From [Eubacterium] eligens ATCC 27750 (lineage in GTDB: Bacteria > Bacillota > Clostridia > Lachnospirales > Lachnospiraceae): DNA of 64,000 nucleotides. A program made the position numbers and the translations under genes. The stretch is taken from contig NC_012780.1 of the NCBI RefSeq assembly GCF_000146185.1, positions 310,001-374,000 on the forward strand. Reading direction: 5' to 3'. Every line of letters begins with the position of its first letter. Positions within the stretch are counted from its first letter, which is position 1. The notes under the pieces were generated by a model. The model was not told the DNA's origin, did no database searches, and saw only the letters and a program-made list of their open reading frames with translations. Positions 35,451 through 44,390 of the stretch are shown piece after piece.

Positions 35451-36938
35451 TTAATTCTTATGAAATCTCTTTTCTTCCTCATAAGCAGGCTCACATGTAA
35501 GATTCATGCCCAGTCTCTTAAATGTATCCTTGTCTACCGCTGAAAGAATAACTGTTGAATGAACATCACATGCATAAAGCTTAGGTATCTGCTTTAATGC
35601 CTTGTCAGCTAACGGATTGGCTACAACTGAAGATGAAAGTGCAATAAGAATTTCATCTGTATGAAGTCTTGGATTCCTGCTGCCAAGATAGTTAGTCTTT
35701 AAGGTCTGGATTGGACTGATTGACTCAGGTGATAGCAGGTCAACTGAATCATCTATTCCTGCAAGCTGCTTTAATGCATTAAGCAATGCTGATGACGCAG
35801 CACCTAACAGATCACCTGTTTTTCCAGTAACAATAGTTCCGTCTTCTAACTCAATTGCAACCGCCGGTTTATCACCGCTTTTTGCTGACTTTTCAAGTGC
35901 AGCATTAACAACAGGTCTTGAAGATGGTGTGATTCCTGCCTGATTCATTAAAAGCTCAATCTTATAAATTTCCTGACTGTTTACACCAGTTCTCTTCTGG
36001 TCGCATAAATATTTGTAATATCTTCTGATAATCTCCATATTAGAAGCATAACGGCATGCTTCATCATCAACAATACAGTTACCAGCCATATTAACACCCA
36101 TATCTGTTGGTGACTTATATGGACTCTCACCGGCAATGAGCTCGAACATAGCATTAAGCACAGGGAATATCTCGATATCTCTGTTATAATTAACCGTTGT
36201 TTTACCATATGCTTCCAAATGGAAAGGATCAATCATATTAACATCATTAAGGTCTGCTGTCGCTGCCTCATAAGCAAGATTAACAGGGTGCTTAAGTGGA
36301 ATATTCCAGATTGGGAATGTCTCAAACTTCGCATATCCAGCCTTAACACCATGCTTATATTCATGGTAAAGCTGTGAAAGACATGTAGCCATCTTTCCGC
36401 TTCCAGGACCAGGAGCAGTAACAACTACAAGTGGTCTGGTAGTCTTAATAAATTCATTCTTTCCGTAACCATCATCACTTACAATCTTGGCAACATCATT
36501 AGGATATCCGGCAATCTTGTAATGCTTGAAATTCTTGATTCCATGTGCATCTAACACCTTGATAAAATTATCAACCTCTGGCTGCTGGAAATACTTAGTG
36601 ATGCAGACACTGCCTACAAAAAGTCCATATTCCGTAAATTCATCTATAAGTCTTAATACTTCCTGATCATATGTAATTCCGTAATCGCCACGAATCTTAT
36701 TACTTGCAATATCTTCTGCACTTATTGCAATAACAATCTCAGCCTGCTCCTTTAACTGTAAAAGCATCTGAAGCTTTGAGTCCGGCTTAAATCCTGGAAG
36801 AACCCTTGAAGCATGATAATCATCGAACAGCTTTCCGCCAAACTCAAGATATAACTTATTGTCAAACTTGGCAATTCTCTCCTTAATATGCTCAGACTGC
36901 ATTTTTAAATATTTGTCATTATCAAATCCTATCTTCAT
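35451..36938 (-). CDS. DUF1846 domain-containing protein
   Basis: This 495-residue protein is cytoplasmic and matches the DUF1846 family along its whole length: KIGFDNDKYLKMQSEHI at the start, LEFGGKLFDDYHASRVLPGF (about 30-50), VVVTAPGPGSGKMATCLSQL (about 168-187, loop-like and P-loop-reminiscent), YKSPTDMGVNMAGNCI, and SSSVVANPLADKALKQIP. Structures of the family show nucleotide- or metabolite-binding folds, but the reaction is not known to me. It is possibly cotranscribed with the amidohydrolase upstream, 35 bp away. Confidence 0.88.
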   Translation of the reverse strand: MKIGFDNDKYLKMQSEHIKERIAKFDNKLYLEFGGKLFDDYHASRVLPGFKPDSKLQMLLQLKEQAEIVIAISAEDIASNKIRGDYGITYDQEVLRLIDEFTEYGLFVGSVCITKYFQQPEVDNFIKVLDAHGIKNFKHYKIAGYPNDVAKIVSDDGYGKNEFIKTTRPLVVVTAPGPGSGKMATCLSQLYHEYKHGVKAGYAKFETFPIWNIPLKHPVNLAYEAATADLNDVNMIDPFHLEAYGKTTVNYNRDIEIFPVLNAMFELIAGESPYKSPTDMGVNMAGNCIVDDEACRYASNMEIIRRYYKYLCDQKRTGVNSQEIYKIELLMNQAGITPSSRPVVNAALEKSAKSGDKPAVAIELEDGTIVTGKTGDLLGAASSALLNALKQLAGIDDSVDLLSPESISPIQTLKTNYLGSRNPRLHTDEILIALSSSVVANPLADKALKQIPKLYACDVHSTVILSAVDKDTFKRLGMNLTCEPAYEEEKRFHKN

Positions 36939-36973
36939 AATCTTATTCCTTTAAGTAAATTTCTTTAATAAAA

Positions 36974-38263
36974 TTAACATAAATCACAAAATTTATCCAG
37001 TTCTTTAGTGACAATATTTTTCGTTTTGAACTTCGGATTATTGTATAATCTGCCTCGTGCCATGACTAAATCCACGTTACGAAGTGCCCTGAGATCATCT
37101 AACGGATTATTCTTAGTTACAATCAGGTCAGCACATTTACCGGCTTCAACAGAACCCGTATCATCACCAATCCCTGCCATTACTGCACTGTTAAGCATAG
37201 CTGTGTATAATGCAAATGCATTGCTTACACCTACATATTTGTGGAAATAATAAAGTTCTCTCCAGAAATCATACTGTGTAATCCATGGACAGCCAACATC
37301 ATTACCAAGTACGACCGGAATGTCGTTTGCAATTGCTGCCTTGGCACATTCCTTGATACCCTCAAACACGATATTGCCATTATATTGTTCAACCTCTGAT
37401 GCATTAGATACACTTCTGTCAAAAAGTGCATATGGCAGTGCAGGTGATAATGTTGTGCATAAAAATGCATTATTCTCCTTAAACAAATGTATTATCTCAT
37501 CATCAGGCTTTGCTCCATGCTCTATTGAATCAACACCATTTTCAAGTGCAACCCTTACACCCTCTGGCGACTCTACATGTGCAGCAACCTTGTATCCAAG
37601 TGCATGTGCCTTATCACATACAGCCTTAACCATCTCAGGTTTCATCTTAAGCTCACCAGGAACACCCTTAGCCTTTGCGTCGAGTACGCCGCCTGTAATC
37701 ATAAGCTTAATAAGGTCAACATTCTGGCTTTTTGCAATATCAACCTGAACAAGTGCTTCATCTATATTGTTAGCAGCTACCGCAACCGAACCAGCCATAT
37801 GTCCACCCGGCACAGAAATTCCTTCATTAGCTGCAAGTATTCTTGGTCCGTCAGCCTTGCCATTTCTGATATCATCCCTTACTCTTGTATCAAAATCCGC
37901 CAGGCCACCGACAGTTCTTATAGTAGTAACACCACTCATAAGCTCTGTCTTTGCAAAATCCTTTACAACCTTATATGTCACAGCCCTTGAAAGTGCTGTT
38001 CCCATAAGCAGCTTAACAGTCTTTTCATTATCTCTCTGCTTTTTCTGTGGCTTTCCATTGCCTGCAAGATGAACATGCATATTAATAAGCCCCGGCATAA
38101 GGTATTTACCCTCAAGATTAATCTCCTTAAAGCCGTCTGGTACAGTGTTACCCTTCACAACACCAGTAATCTTGTTATCTTCAACAAGCACAGAATGACC
38201 ATCCAAAACTTTCATATCCTTAGTTCCATCAAGGATATGTCCATTAGTAAAAATGTATTTCAT
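36974..38263 (-). CDS. Amidohydrolase family protein (imidazolonepropionase/prolidase-like)
   Basis: This protein of about 429 residues has the metal-binding HVH pair in PGLINMHVHLAG, a candidate carbamylated lysine in LIKLMITGGV, later metal histidines in AAHVESPEG and SIEHG, and the terminal Asp in VVLGNDVG. A final beta-sandwich segment reads GKCADLIVTKNNPLDDL. This is the general amidohydrolase layout. The nearest described members are Xaa-Pro/Xaa-Arg dipeptidases and imidazolonepropionase, but no histidine-degradation genes adjoin it. The ATG at 38263 sits 9 bp from aaggag; the one at 38269 is too close. Confidence 0.86.
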   Translation of the reverse strand: MKYIFTNGHILDGTKDMKVLDGHSVLVEDNKITGVVKGNTVPDGFKEINLEGKYLMPGLINMHVHLAGNGKPQKKQRDNEKTVKLLMGTALSRAVTYKVVKDFAKTELMSGVTTIRTVGGLADFDTRVRDDIRNGKADGPRILAANEGISVPGGHMAGSVAVAANNIDEALVQVDIAKSQNVDLIKLMITGGVLDAKAKGVPGELKMKPEMVKAVCDKAHALGYKVAAHVESPEGVRVALENGVDSIEHGAKPDDEIIHLFKENNAFLCTTLSPALPYALFDRSVSNASEVEQYNGNIVFEGIKECAKAAIANDIPVVLGNDVGCPWITQYDFWRELYYFHKYVGVSNAFALYTAMLNSAVMAGIGDDTGSVEAGKCADLIVTKNNPLDDLRALRNVDLVMARGRLYNNPKFKTKNIVTKELDKFCDLC

Positions 38264-38346
38264 AACCATCCGCTCCTTGCTTTTAGCATAATCTTAGATT
38301 ATTTTACCACATTTTCACCAGTAATGTCACATGAAATAAATGCTTT

Positions 38347-40683
38347 CTAGAATAGCATCACAACAGCATGCACAACAAATGCCATCACCCACGCAATCAG
38401 GCACTGCCATACAACCATTATAACAGCCCATTTCCCGCCAAGCTCACGCTTTACTGAAGCAATTGCTGCGATACAAGGTGTGTACAGAAGACTGAATACA
38501 AGCATTGCGGCTGCACCGGCTGTTGAAAGTGCTGCCTGTATACCTGTCCCGAAAAGTATCTGCATTGTTGATACGACACTTTCCTTTGCCATGACACCAC
38601 ACAGCAAAGATGTACATATTCTCCAGTCACCAAGTCCTAAAGGTGCAAATACAGGGGCTATTATTCCCGCAATAAGTGCAAGTATGCTGTCCTTTGAATC
38701 TGTAACAAGATTAAGGTGCAGATTGAAGCTTTGTAAAAACCAGACAATTACAGTTGCAACAAATATAACTGTAAATGCTCTCTGCAAGAAATCCCTGGCC
38801 TTTTCCCATAATAACTGCAAAACATTTTTCATGCCCGGAAGTCTGTAATTAGGAAGCTCCATAACGAAAGGAACAGCTTCGCCTTTAAACAATGTTCCTT
38901 TGTAAAGCAATGCCACAAGAATTCCCATAATAATTCCAAAGAAATATAAGCCTCCCATTATAAGTGCACCCTTTCCCGGAAAAAATGCACTGACAAAGAA
39001 TGAATATATTGGCAGCTTGGCTGAACAGCTCATAAATGGTGTAAGAAGAATTGTCATCTTCCTGTCTCTCTCACTTGGAAGCGTTCTTGTTGCCATAACC
39101 GCAGGAACAGTACATCCAAATCCAATCAACATAGGAACAATACTTCTTCCTGACAGACCAATCTTTCTTAATAGTTTATCCATAAAAAATGCTACTCTTG
39201 CAATATAACCACTGTCCTCCATAAGTGATAAGAAGAAAAACAGTGTAACAATAATCGGCAGGAATGAAAGCACTGAGCCGACACCTGCAAATATTCCATC
39301 TATTACAAGACTGTGAATAACCTTATTCACGCCTGCCGCTGCAAGTGCATTGTCAACAACGCCAGTAAGTGCATCAATACCCATCTGCAGAACATTCTGT
39401 AAAAATGCACCAATCACATTGAATGTAAGAAAGAATATTGCAAGCATAATTGCTACAAAGCAAGGTATTGCCGTATATTTTCCAGTAAGAATCTTATCAA
39501 TCTTCTGGCTTCGTATTCTTTCTTTACTTGCCTTAGGCTTAACAACATTAGCTTCACATATCTTCTCTATAAATGTAAATCTCATGTCCGCGATTGCCGC
39601 ACTTCTGTCAAGACCTCTCTCATTCTCCAACTGAAGTACAATATGCTCAAGCATTTCTTTTTCATTCTCATCAAGCTGCAACAGTTTTAATATAAGAGGG
39701 TCACCCTCAATAATCTTACTTGCTGCAAATCTTACTGGAATATCAGCTCTCTTTGCATGATCCTCTATAAGATGAATTACTGCATGTATACATCTGTGTA
39801 CTGCTCCTCCGAAATCATTCTCATCACAGTAATCAGTTCTTTCCGGCTTTTCCTGATATTCTGCAATATGAAGTGCATGCCTTATAAGCTCGTCAACGCC
39901 TTCATTCTTGGCAGCAGATATAGGAATAACCGGGATTCCAAGCATATTTTCCATGCCATTAATATCAATAGAACCTGAATTGCCTACTACCTCATCCATC
40001 ATATTAAGTGCAAGAACCATAGGCACATCCATCTCTAAAAGCTGCATTGTAAGATACATATTTCTCTCAATATTAGTTGCATCAACAATATTAATAATCG
40101 CCTTTGGCTTCTCATTAAGCACAAAATTTCTCGAAACAATCTCCTCACTGCTGTACGGAGACATAGAATATATTCCCGGTAAATCCGTAACTGATGTATT
40201 CTCATGTCCCTTAATCATACCGCTCTTGCAGTCAACCGTAACTCCCGGAAAATTTCCGACATGCTGGTTAGAACCGGTAAGCTGATTAAACAGAGTTGTC
40301 TTTCCACAATTCTGGTTACCAACCAGTGCAAATGTAAGCTTTGTTCCTTCTGGAAGCTTTTCTCCATCTCCCTTAGCATGGTATTTACCAGTCTCACCAA
40401 GTCCCGGATGGTCAGACTTATATATTCGGTCTGGTCTTTCGTGTTTTCTTGTACGCTCATCTATAGGATCAATAGTAATCTCTCCTGCATCGGCAACTCG
40501 AAGTGTAAGTTCATAGCCATGTATCTGTAATTCCATTGGATCACCCATAGGTGCCAGTTTTACAAGCGTAACCTCCGCCCCGGGAATTACGCCCATATCA
40601 AGAAAATGCTGTCTTAATGCGCCTTCACCACCAACTGAGGTAATTCTTGCACATTGTCCAATCTTAAGTTCATTTAACTTCAT
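38347..40683 (-). CDS. feoB: Ferrous iron transporter with FeoA domain fused to FeoB
   Basis: This 778-residue protein has a FeoA SH3-like domain at residues 1-72 (LRQHFLDMGVIPGAEVTL), a charged linker, then the FeoB G domain from about 115. G1 is GNQNCGKTTLFN (122-133), G3 is DLPGIYS, G4 is NMMD. The membrane permease has two Gate motifs (GFGCTVPAV, and LLCGVMAKE near the end). Role: GTP-regulated Fe2+ uptake under anaerobic conditions. FeoA and FeoB are usually separate genes; fusions occur in some Firmicutes. No FeoC is seen. Confidence 0.94.
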   Translation of the reverse strand: MKLNELKIGQCARITSVGGEGALRQHFLDMGVIPGAEVTLVKLAPMGDPMELQIHGYELTLRVADAGEITIDPIDERTRKHERPDRIYKSDHPGLGETGKYHAKGDGEKLPEGTKLTFALVGNQNCGKTTLFNQLTGSNQHVGNFPGVTVDCKSGMIKGHENTSVTDLPGIYSMSPYSSEEIVSRNFVLNEKPKAIINIVDATNIERNMYLTMQLLEMDVPMVLALNMMDEVVGNSGSIDINGMENMLGIPVIPISAAKNEGVDELIRHALHIAEYQEKPERTDYCDENDFGGAVHRCIHAVIHLIEDHAKRADIPVRFAASKIIEGDPLILKLLQLDENEKEMLEHIVLQLENERGLDRSAAIADMRFTFIEKICEANVVKPKASKERIRSQKIDKILTGKYTAIPCFVAIMLAIFFLTFNVIGAFLQNVLQMGIDALTGVVDNALAAAGVNKVIHSLVIDGIFAGVGSVLSFLPIIVTLFFFLSLMEDSGYIARVAFFMDKLLRKIGLSGRSIVPMLIGFGCTVPAVMATRTLPSERDRKMTILLTPFMSCSAKLPIYSFFVSAFFPGKGALIMGGLYFFGIIMGILVALLYKGTLFKGEAVPFVMELPNYRLPGMKNVLQLLWEKARDFLQRAFTVIFVATVIVWFLQSFNLHLNLVTDSKDSILALIAGIIAPVFAPLGLGDWRICTSLLCGVMAKESVVSTMQILFGTGIQAALSTAGAAAMLVFSLLYTPCIAAIASVKRELGGKWAVIMVVWQCLIAWVMAFVVHAVVMLF

Positions 40684-40714
40684 GTGTGTTTTCCTTTTCT
40701 AAATAATCTGCCCA

Positions 40715-40731
40715 AATCATTATTGATAATT
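40715..40731. promoter_or_regulatory. Possible Fur-type site upstream of feoB
   Basis: AATCATTATTGATAATT lies 32 bp upstream of the feoB start and contains GATAAT next to ATTATT. It matches only part of the classic three-hexamer Fur pattern, so confidence is low. Confidence 0.3.
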
Positions 40732-40763
40732 CTTCTCAATATTTATTGTAGCACATATGACAA

Positions 40764-40795
40764 GTGCAGGACACCCCTTAATTGGCATCCTGCAC
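40764..40795 (-). terminator. Hairpin after the gene at 40836
   Basis: GTGCAGGA and TCCTGCAC are perfect 8-bp arms around 16 bases. On the minus strand it is followed by TTGTCATAT, a poor T-run; it still probably separates that gene from feoB. Confidence 0.5.
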
Positions 40796-40835
40796 ATTTT
40801 TCTTAATATTCTACTTCTCTTCTGCATGGAATAAA

Positions 40836-42002
40836 TCACTTAGTAGTCGCAATCATATCCACAATCGCCCATCTGCCATCATATTTCACGAAATAGAATG
40901 TCGAATCAATAACATCTTTTCTCGCACCACCTGCGGTAAGTGTCATATTCTTTGTAAATGCAATATGGCATGAATAGCAGTCATCATTATATTCAATATA
41001 ATTATCAACTGTCACTCCTGTATACGGATTTCCCGACAATGTGTGATCACTGATAAATGTAATATCCGCGCTTGAAGCATAATCTTTCGCGAGATTCCAG
41101 TAATAAGAATCCTCAATAAGATACTGCTGCACTGTTGCAAGTCCATGACCTGAACCACTTAAATCATTAGTAAGGAAATTATCCCATATTTTTGCCATAT
41201 TAAGAGCTTCTTCTTTTCTTTCTGATGGCATATCGGCAGAATTGCCACTTGCAGCTACAGATACATTTCCCTTAGCATCTACATTTGCAGTAACTTCACT
41301 GCCTGATGCATTATATATCTTAATCTCTGGCTTGTTGACAAATCCTGTCAGCTTATATTCTACTGATTTTGGCATTGTTACATACTTCGAAACATTCACA
41401 AAATCAGGATTCTCTGTAACCTTACCAGTCTTGTAATCATCTGACACAGTTATTCCATTAACTGTAAATGTATATCCTTCCGGAATTGATACAGTATAAT
41501 CGTTAGTCTTTGCTGAAAATACAGGCTCAATTGATTTAACCTTCCAGTCAAACACTGTGAGTATTCCAAGAACAACATGCTGGTCTTTAGCTTCCAGAGT
41601 CATTCTGGCAACCTTCTTGTCATCAGCATATATGTCATACATAGGCTCTTCTGTATTATAACTGCCCTCTGATTTCTTATATGTATAGTCAGTTGTACCA
41701 TCTAATTCGGACATGTACATATTGACAAATGTATCTTTTCCCTCAAATTCACTGCTGGCTGGAAGCTCAATATTATCAGCTAATGTCTTATCAGCAGCCA
41801 TCTTTGTAAAGTCATTAAGGAAATCATTCATTACCTTGTCCGACTGTGAATTCTCATATTTCTTAAGGCATGAACCCGTATATACAATCATACAGATTGC
41901 AAGAATAAGAAGAATCACTGCATATACGGCAATCCCTGTCCAGTAATTTAATGGTATATTGATTCCACCTATCTTTATAGACTTCTTAGCATTATTTTTC
42001 AT
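40836..42002 (-). CDS. Uncharacterised membrane-anchored protein
   Basis: I do not recognise this 388-residue protein. A short basic cytoplasmic start is followed by one membrane helix (about 22-44); the remainder should be outside. The external part looks like two related beta-rich domains plus a C-terminal domain (about 270-388) with an NTF2-like feel (DNFLTNDLSGSGHGLA, FTKNMTLTAGG, FYFVKYDGRWAIVDMIA). It is 22 bp downstream of the phosphodiester glycosidase gene, so the two may form a surface complex. Function is unknown. Confidence 0.78.
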   Translation of the reverse strand: MKNNAKKSIKIGGINIPLNYWTGIAVYAVILLILAICMIVYTGSCLKKYENSQSDKVMNDFLNDFTKMAADKTLADNIELPASSEFEGKDTFVNMYMSELDGTTDYTYKKSEGSYNTEEPMYDIYADDKKVARMTLEAKDQHVVLGILTVFDWKVKSIEPVFSAKTNDYTVSIPEGYTFTVNGITVSDDYKTGKVTENPDFVNVSKYVTMPKSVEYKLTGFVNKPEIKIYNASGSEVTANVDAKGNVSVAASGNSADMPSERKEEALNMAKIWDNFLTNDLSGSGHGLATVQQYLIEDSYYWNLAKDYASSADITFISDHTLSGNPYTGVTVDNYIEYNDDCYSCHIAFTKNMTLTAGGARKDVIDSTFYFVKYDGRWAIVDMIATTK

Positions 42003-42024
42003 ATCTACACAGTTCTCCTTCCAA

Positions 42025-43107
42025 TTACTTAGGCATTACGACAAATGCTGTTGGCAGCTTCCATGATGAATTCTGATAATAAAATGTTACACTTGTCATC
42101 TCATAGCCACCGTTATATACCATTGTTGAAGAACTTCCGCCATCAAGGTTGGCTGCATTGACTGCTCCATATTCCTGCATGACTGATATCAGGTCTGACG
42201 CAGTTGCACCAAGATGTCCTGAAGCACCTCTTCCATCTGTAACTAAAAGAAGTATTGCACCGTCAACTCTCTGTCCGATTGCTGTTCTTGGGTTAGCCCC
42301 GCTTCCCTGACCTTTCAATACTCTTGCTTCATTGTTAATAATAAGCGGAACAAAATGATTATTAGAATCAGAGCTTTCCTCCTGGAAAGCAACAGCATCC
42401 CTGATCCCGGCTTCATTTACATAGCTTTCAAAATCTGCTGCCGACATACCATCTATATCTTTAACAACTAAAAGGTTGTCCTTATTAAGTCCGATTAGGT
42501 AAAGACCGGAAAGTGCTGAAGGACTGTTATATGTAATCTTACCGTCCTGCACTACAATTCCAAGTGGTGAGCCGCCTCTGTTTCCTGATGAAACATACAG
42601 ACCACCGTTAACTCCTGCAATAGCTCCTGCTCCGCTTACAATCTCATGAAGCTCCTTACCGTAATCTCCCCATGGGTATGTAGTTCCGACCTTAACCTGT
42701 GACGGATCTTTTATAATCAGCATTTTTCCAAAGAATGACCTTCCTGAAATCTCAACCATTCTTATTCCATTCCCGTCAAACTGCTCTACCTCTCCTTTAT
42801 TGTCAACCGTCTGTGTATCTGTGTCTGTTGATATATTAATGAGAGATGTATCAATATCTGAATCCATTGACTCCATCTTATTAGCATTAATTACCTCATT
42901 AATCTGCGCATCTGTACAGAACCACGAAGCCAGAAACTTCATCTGACCTGATTCAAGAACTGTTGATATAAAAAGATTTCTGGCTGCAGGTGCTGAATCG
43001 CTGCATATTCTCTTAATCATAATGAATAAAGTTCCCACCAGCATTACTATAGTAACAAGTACCACCAGTAATACTCTGCCTATAATTCTGGCAATTTTCT
43101 TTCCCAT
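42025..43107 (-). CDS. Phosphodiester glycosidase family protein (NAGPA domain)
   Basis: This 360-residue protein has a membrane helix at about 8-31 and an extracytoplasmic domain. The NAGPA/phosphodiester glycosidase core is seen as AGVNGGLYV (about 165), GGSPLGIVVQDGKI, NPRTAIGQRVDGAILLLVTDG, and the late NLDGGSSSTMVYNGGYE. Family knowledge: these hydrolases remove sugar from phosphodiesters, and related bacterial proteins sit in exopolysaccharide or wall-polymer loci. No polysaccharide synthesis genes are nearby. The adjacent membrane protein at 40836 is the likely partner. Confidence 0.87.
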   Translation of the reverse strand: MGKKIARIIGRVLLVVLVTIVMLVGTLFIMIKRICSDSAPAARNLFISTVLESGQMKFLASWFCTDAQINEVINANKMESMDSDIDTSLINISTDTDTQTVDNKGEVEQFDGNGIRMVEISGRSFFGKMLIIKDPSQVKVGTTYPWGDYGKELHEIVSGAGAIAGVNGGLYVSSGNRGGSPLGIVVQDGKITYNSPSALSGLYLIGLNKDNLLVVKDIDGMSAADFESYVNEAGIRDAVAFQEESSDSNNHFVPLIINNEARVLKGQGSGANPRTAIGQRVDGAILLLVTDGRGASGHLGATASDLISVMQEYGAVNAANLDGGSSSTMVYNGGYEMTSVTFYYQNSSWKLPTAFVVMPK

Positions 43108-43244
43108 AATTTTCTCCCTATTCTGTGTTATATATTATTCCAGCCTCATTGCATTAGATATCACTGAACCTGAAATACTGAAAATATTAATTATTATATC
43201 ACTAATATGGCAGTGTTTGCCATATATAATTTGAAATACTCATT

Positions 43245-43409
43245 GCTGTCACTTTTTCTTATCTATTCTCATCGCTGTCCGCACGGACAGCTCATATGCC
43301 AGAACTGCGTTCTGGCATTGTCACGACGCTCCTCGAATATACAAGAAGAAGTCCCAGCCCATGCAAGCATGGCTGTCACTTCTTCTTGTACATTCTCATC
43401 GCTATCCGC
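43245..43409. repeat. Direct repeat pair with three enclosed hairpins
   Basis: A 38-bp sequence occurs at 43245-43282 and 43372-43409, with GCTGTCACTT at the start and ATTCTCATCGCT near the end; I count five or six differences. Between and across the copies are perfect hairpins: CTGTCCG/CGGACAG (43275-43290), ATGCCAGAAC/GTTCTGGCAT (43296-43318) and TACAAGAAGAAGT/ACTTCTTCTTGTA (43340-43390). The space 43108-43571 has no credible gene. Confidence 0.7.
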
Positions 43410-43411
43410 GC

Positions 43412-43452
43412 AAAAAAAGAGCGACGGCAGATTAGCTCTGCCATCGCTCTCT
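43412..43452 (-). terminator. Terminator of EAL gene
   Basis: On the minus strand AGAGCGATGGCAGA pairs with TCTGCCGTCGCTCT-like sequence (one mismatch) and is followed by seven T residues. Confidence 0.85.
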
Positions 43453-43571
43453 TTAAAAATATGAGGGAGAAAAAATGTTTTCTTTACTCCATCATAATAC
43501 AACATACTTTGTAATATGTTAATATATATTATATAAAGCATTTCTAAAAAAAGTATAAAATACCATTCTTC

Positions 43572-44279
43572 TTATTCTGGTCGTCCAAGATAAAATCCCT
43601 GCACTAAATCAATACCATTATCCCTTAAGAATTCATACTCTTCCCTAGATTCAATGCCTTCAGCAAGCACCTTAATGCCTCTCTTATGGAAGCTGTCTCT
43701 ATAATAAAAATAATACTCCTGCTTATCAACATCATTCTCAATATCTGTTATAAGGCTTCTGTCAAGCTTAACGATATGCGGTGCAAATATATCCACTGCC
43801 ATCATATTATTATTTCCTGTTCCAAAATCATCAAGTGCAATATTAAAACGGCTTCTGTTAATATTATTTTTCTTGGACTGCCATTTATCAATGTCAAGAG
43901 CTGTATATTCAAGAATTTCAATTATACCTTTATCACCAAGAACATCGGAATAAAATTCATCAAAAACAGCCTGTTCCTCTGCAGTGAATGATTCCGCAGG
44001 AAATGAATTAATTGCTATATATGAATGATATCCTCGCTTTGCATAACACTGTACCGCCCCAAATATGGTTGCAACCTCAAGTGTATGCAAATCATTCTTT
44101 GCCCTGAACTCTTCAATTAAATCCATAACCAAAATATTCTTAGGTCTCATTAAAGCCTCATATGCATATATATCCTTGCCATTCGGATAAAATATAGGTT
44201 GAAATGCATAACTTATTTCCAGCTTTGCAAGCTTGTCTTTAATCTCTTCATCTAGCGGAAAAATGCTGTAGTCTACCAT
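43572..44279 (-). CDS. EAL domain cyclic-di-GMP phosphodiesterase
   Basis: This 235-residue, stand-alone EAL domain has no sensor or membrane part. Catalytic elements are present: YEALMRP (EAL, about 35), Asn in AINSFPAES, Glu in IIEILEYTA, DDFGTG (about 150), Lys in VKLDRS, Glu in LAEGIES, and the Gln in VQGFYLGRP. It should therefore hydrolyse c-di-GMP to pGpG. Control must come from expression or a partner. It is transcribed alone and ends at a strong terminator. Confidence 0.9.
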   Translation of the reverse strand: MVDYSIFPLDEEIKDKLAKLEISYAFQPIFYPNGKDIYAYEALMRPKNILVMDLIEEFRAKNDLHTLEVATIFGAVQCYAKRGYHSYIAINSFPAESFTAEEQAVFDEFYSDVLGDKGIIEILEYTALDIDKWQSKKNNINRSRFNIALDDFGTGNNNMMAVDIFAPHIVKLDRSLITDIENDVDKQEYYFYYRDSFHKRGIKVLAEGIESREEYEFLRDNGIDLVQGFYLGRPE

Positions 44280-44390
44280 ACTTTTGTCAATACCCTCTCA
44301 CATTATTTACAAATCACATAAACAGATTTTACCGCTTTATTACATTCTTTGCAACTGTTATATTCATTCACAATCAATCATAAATAATCA

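Noticed and set aside
43207-43541. Open frames of 72-90 codons in the hairpin-rich region
   Set aside because: They overlap repeats and the EAL terminator and lack ribosome sites.
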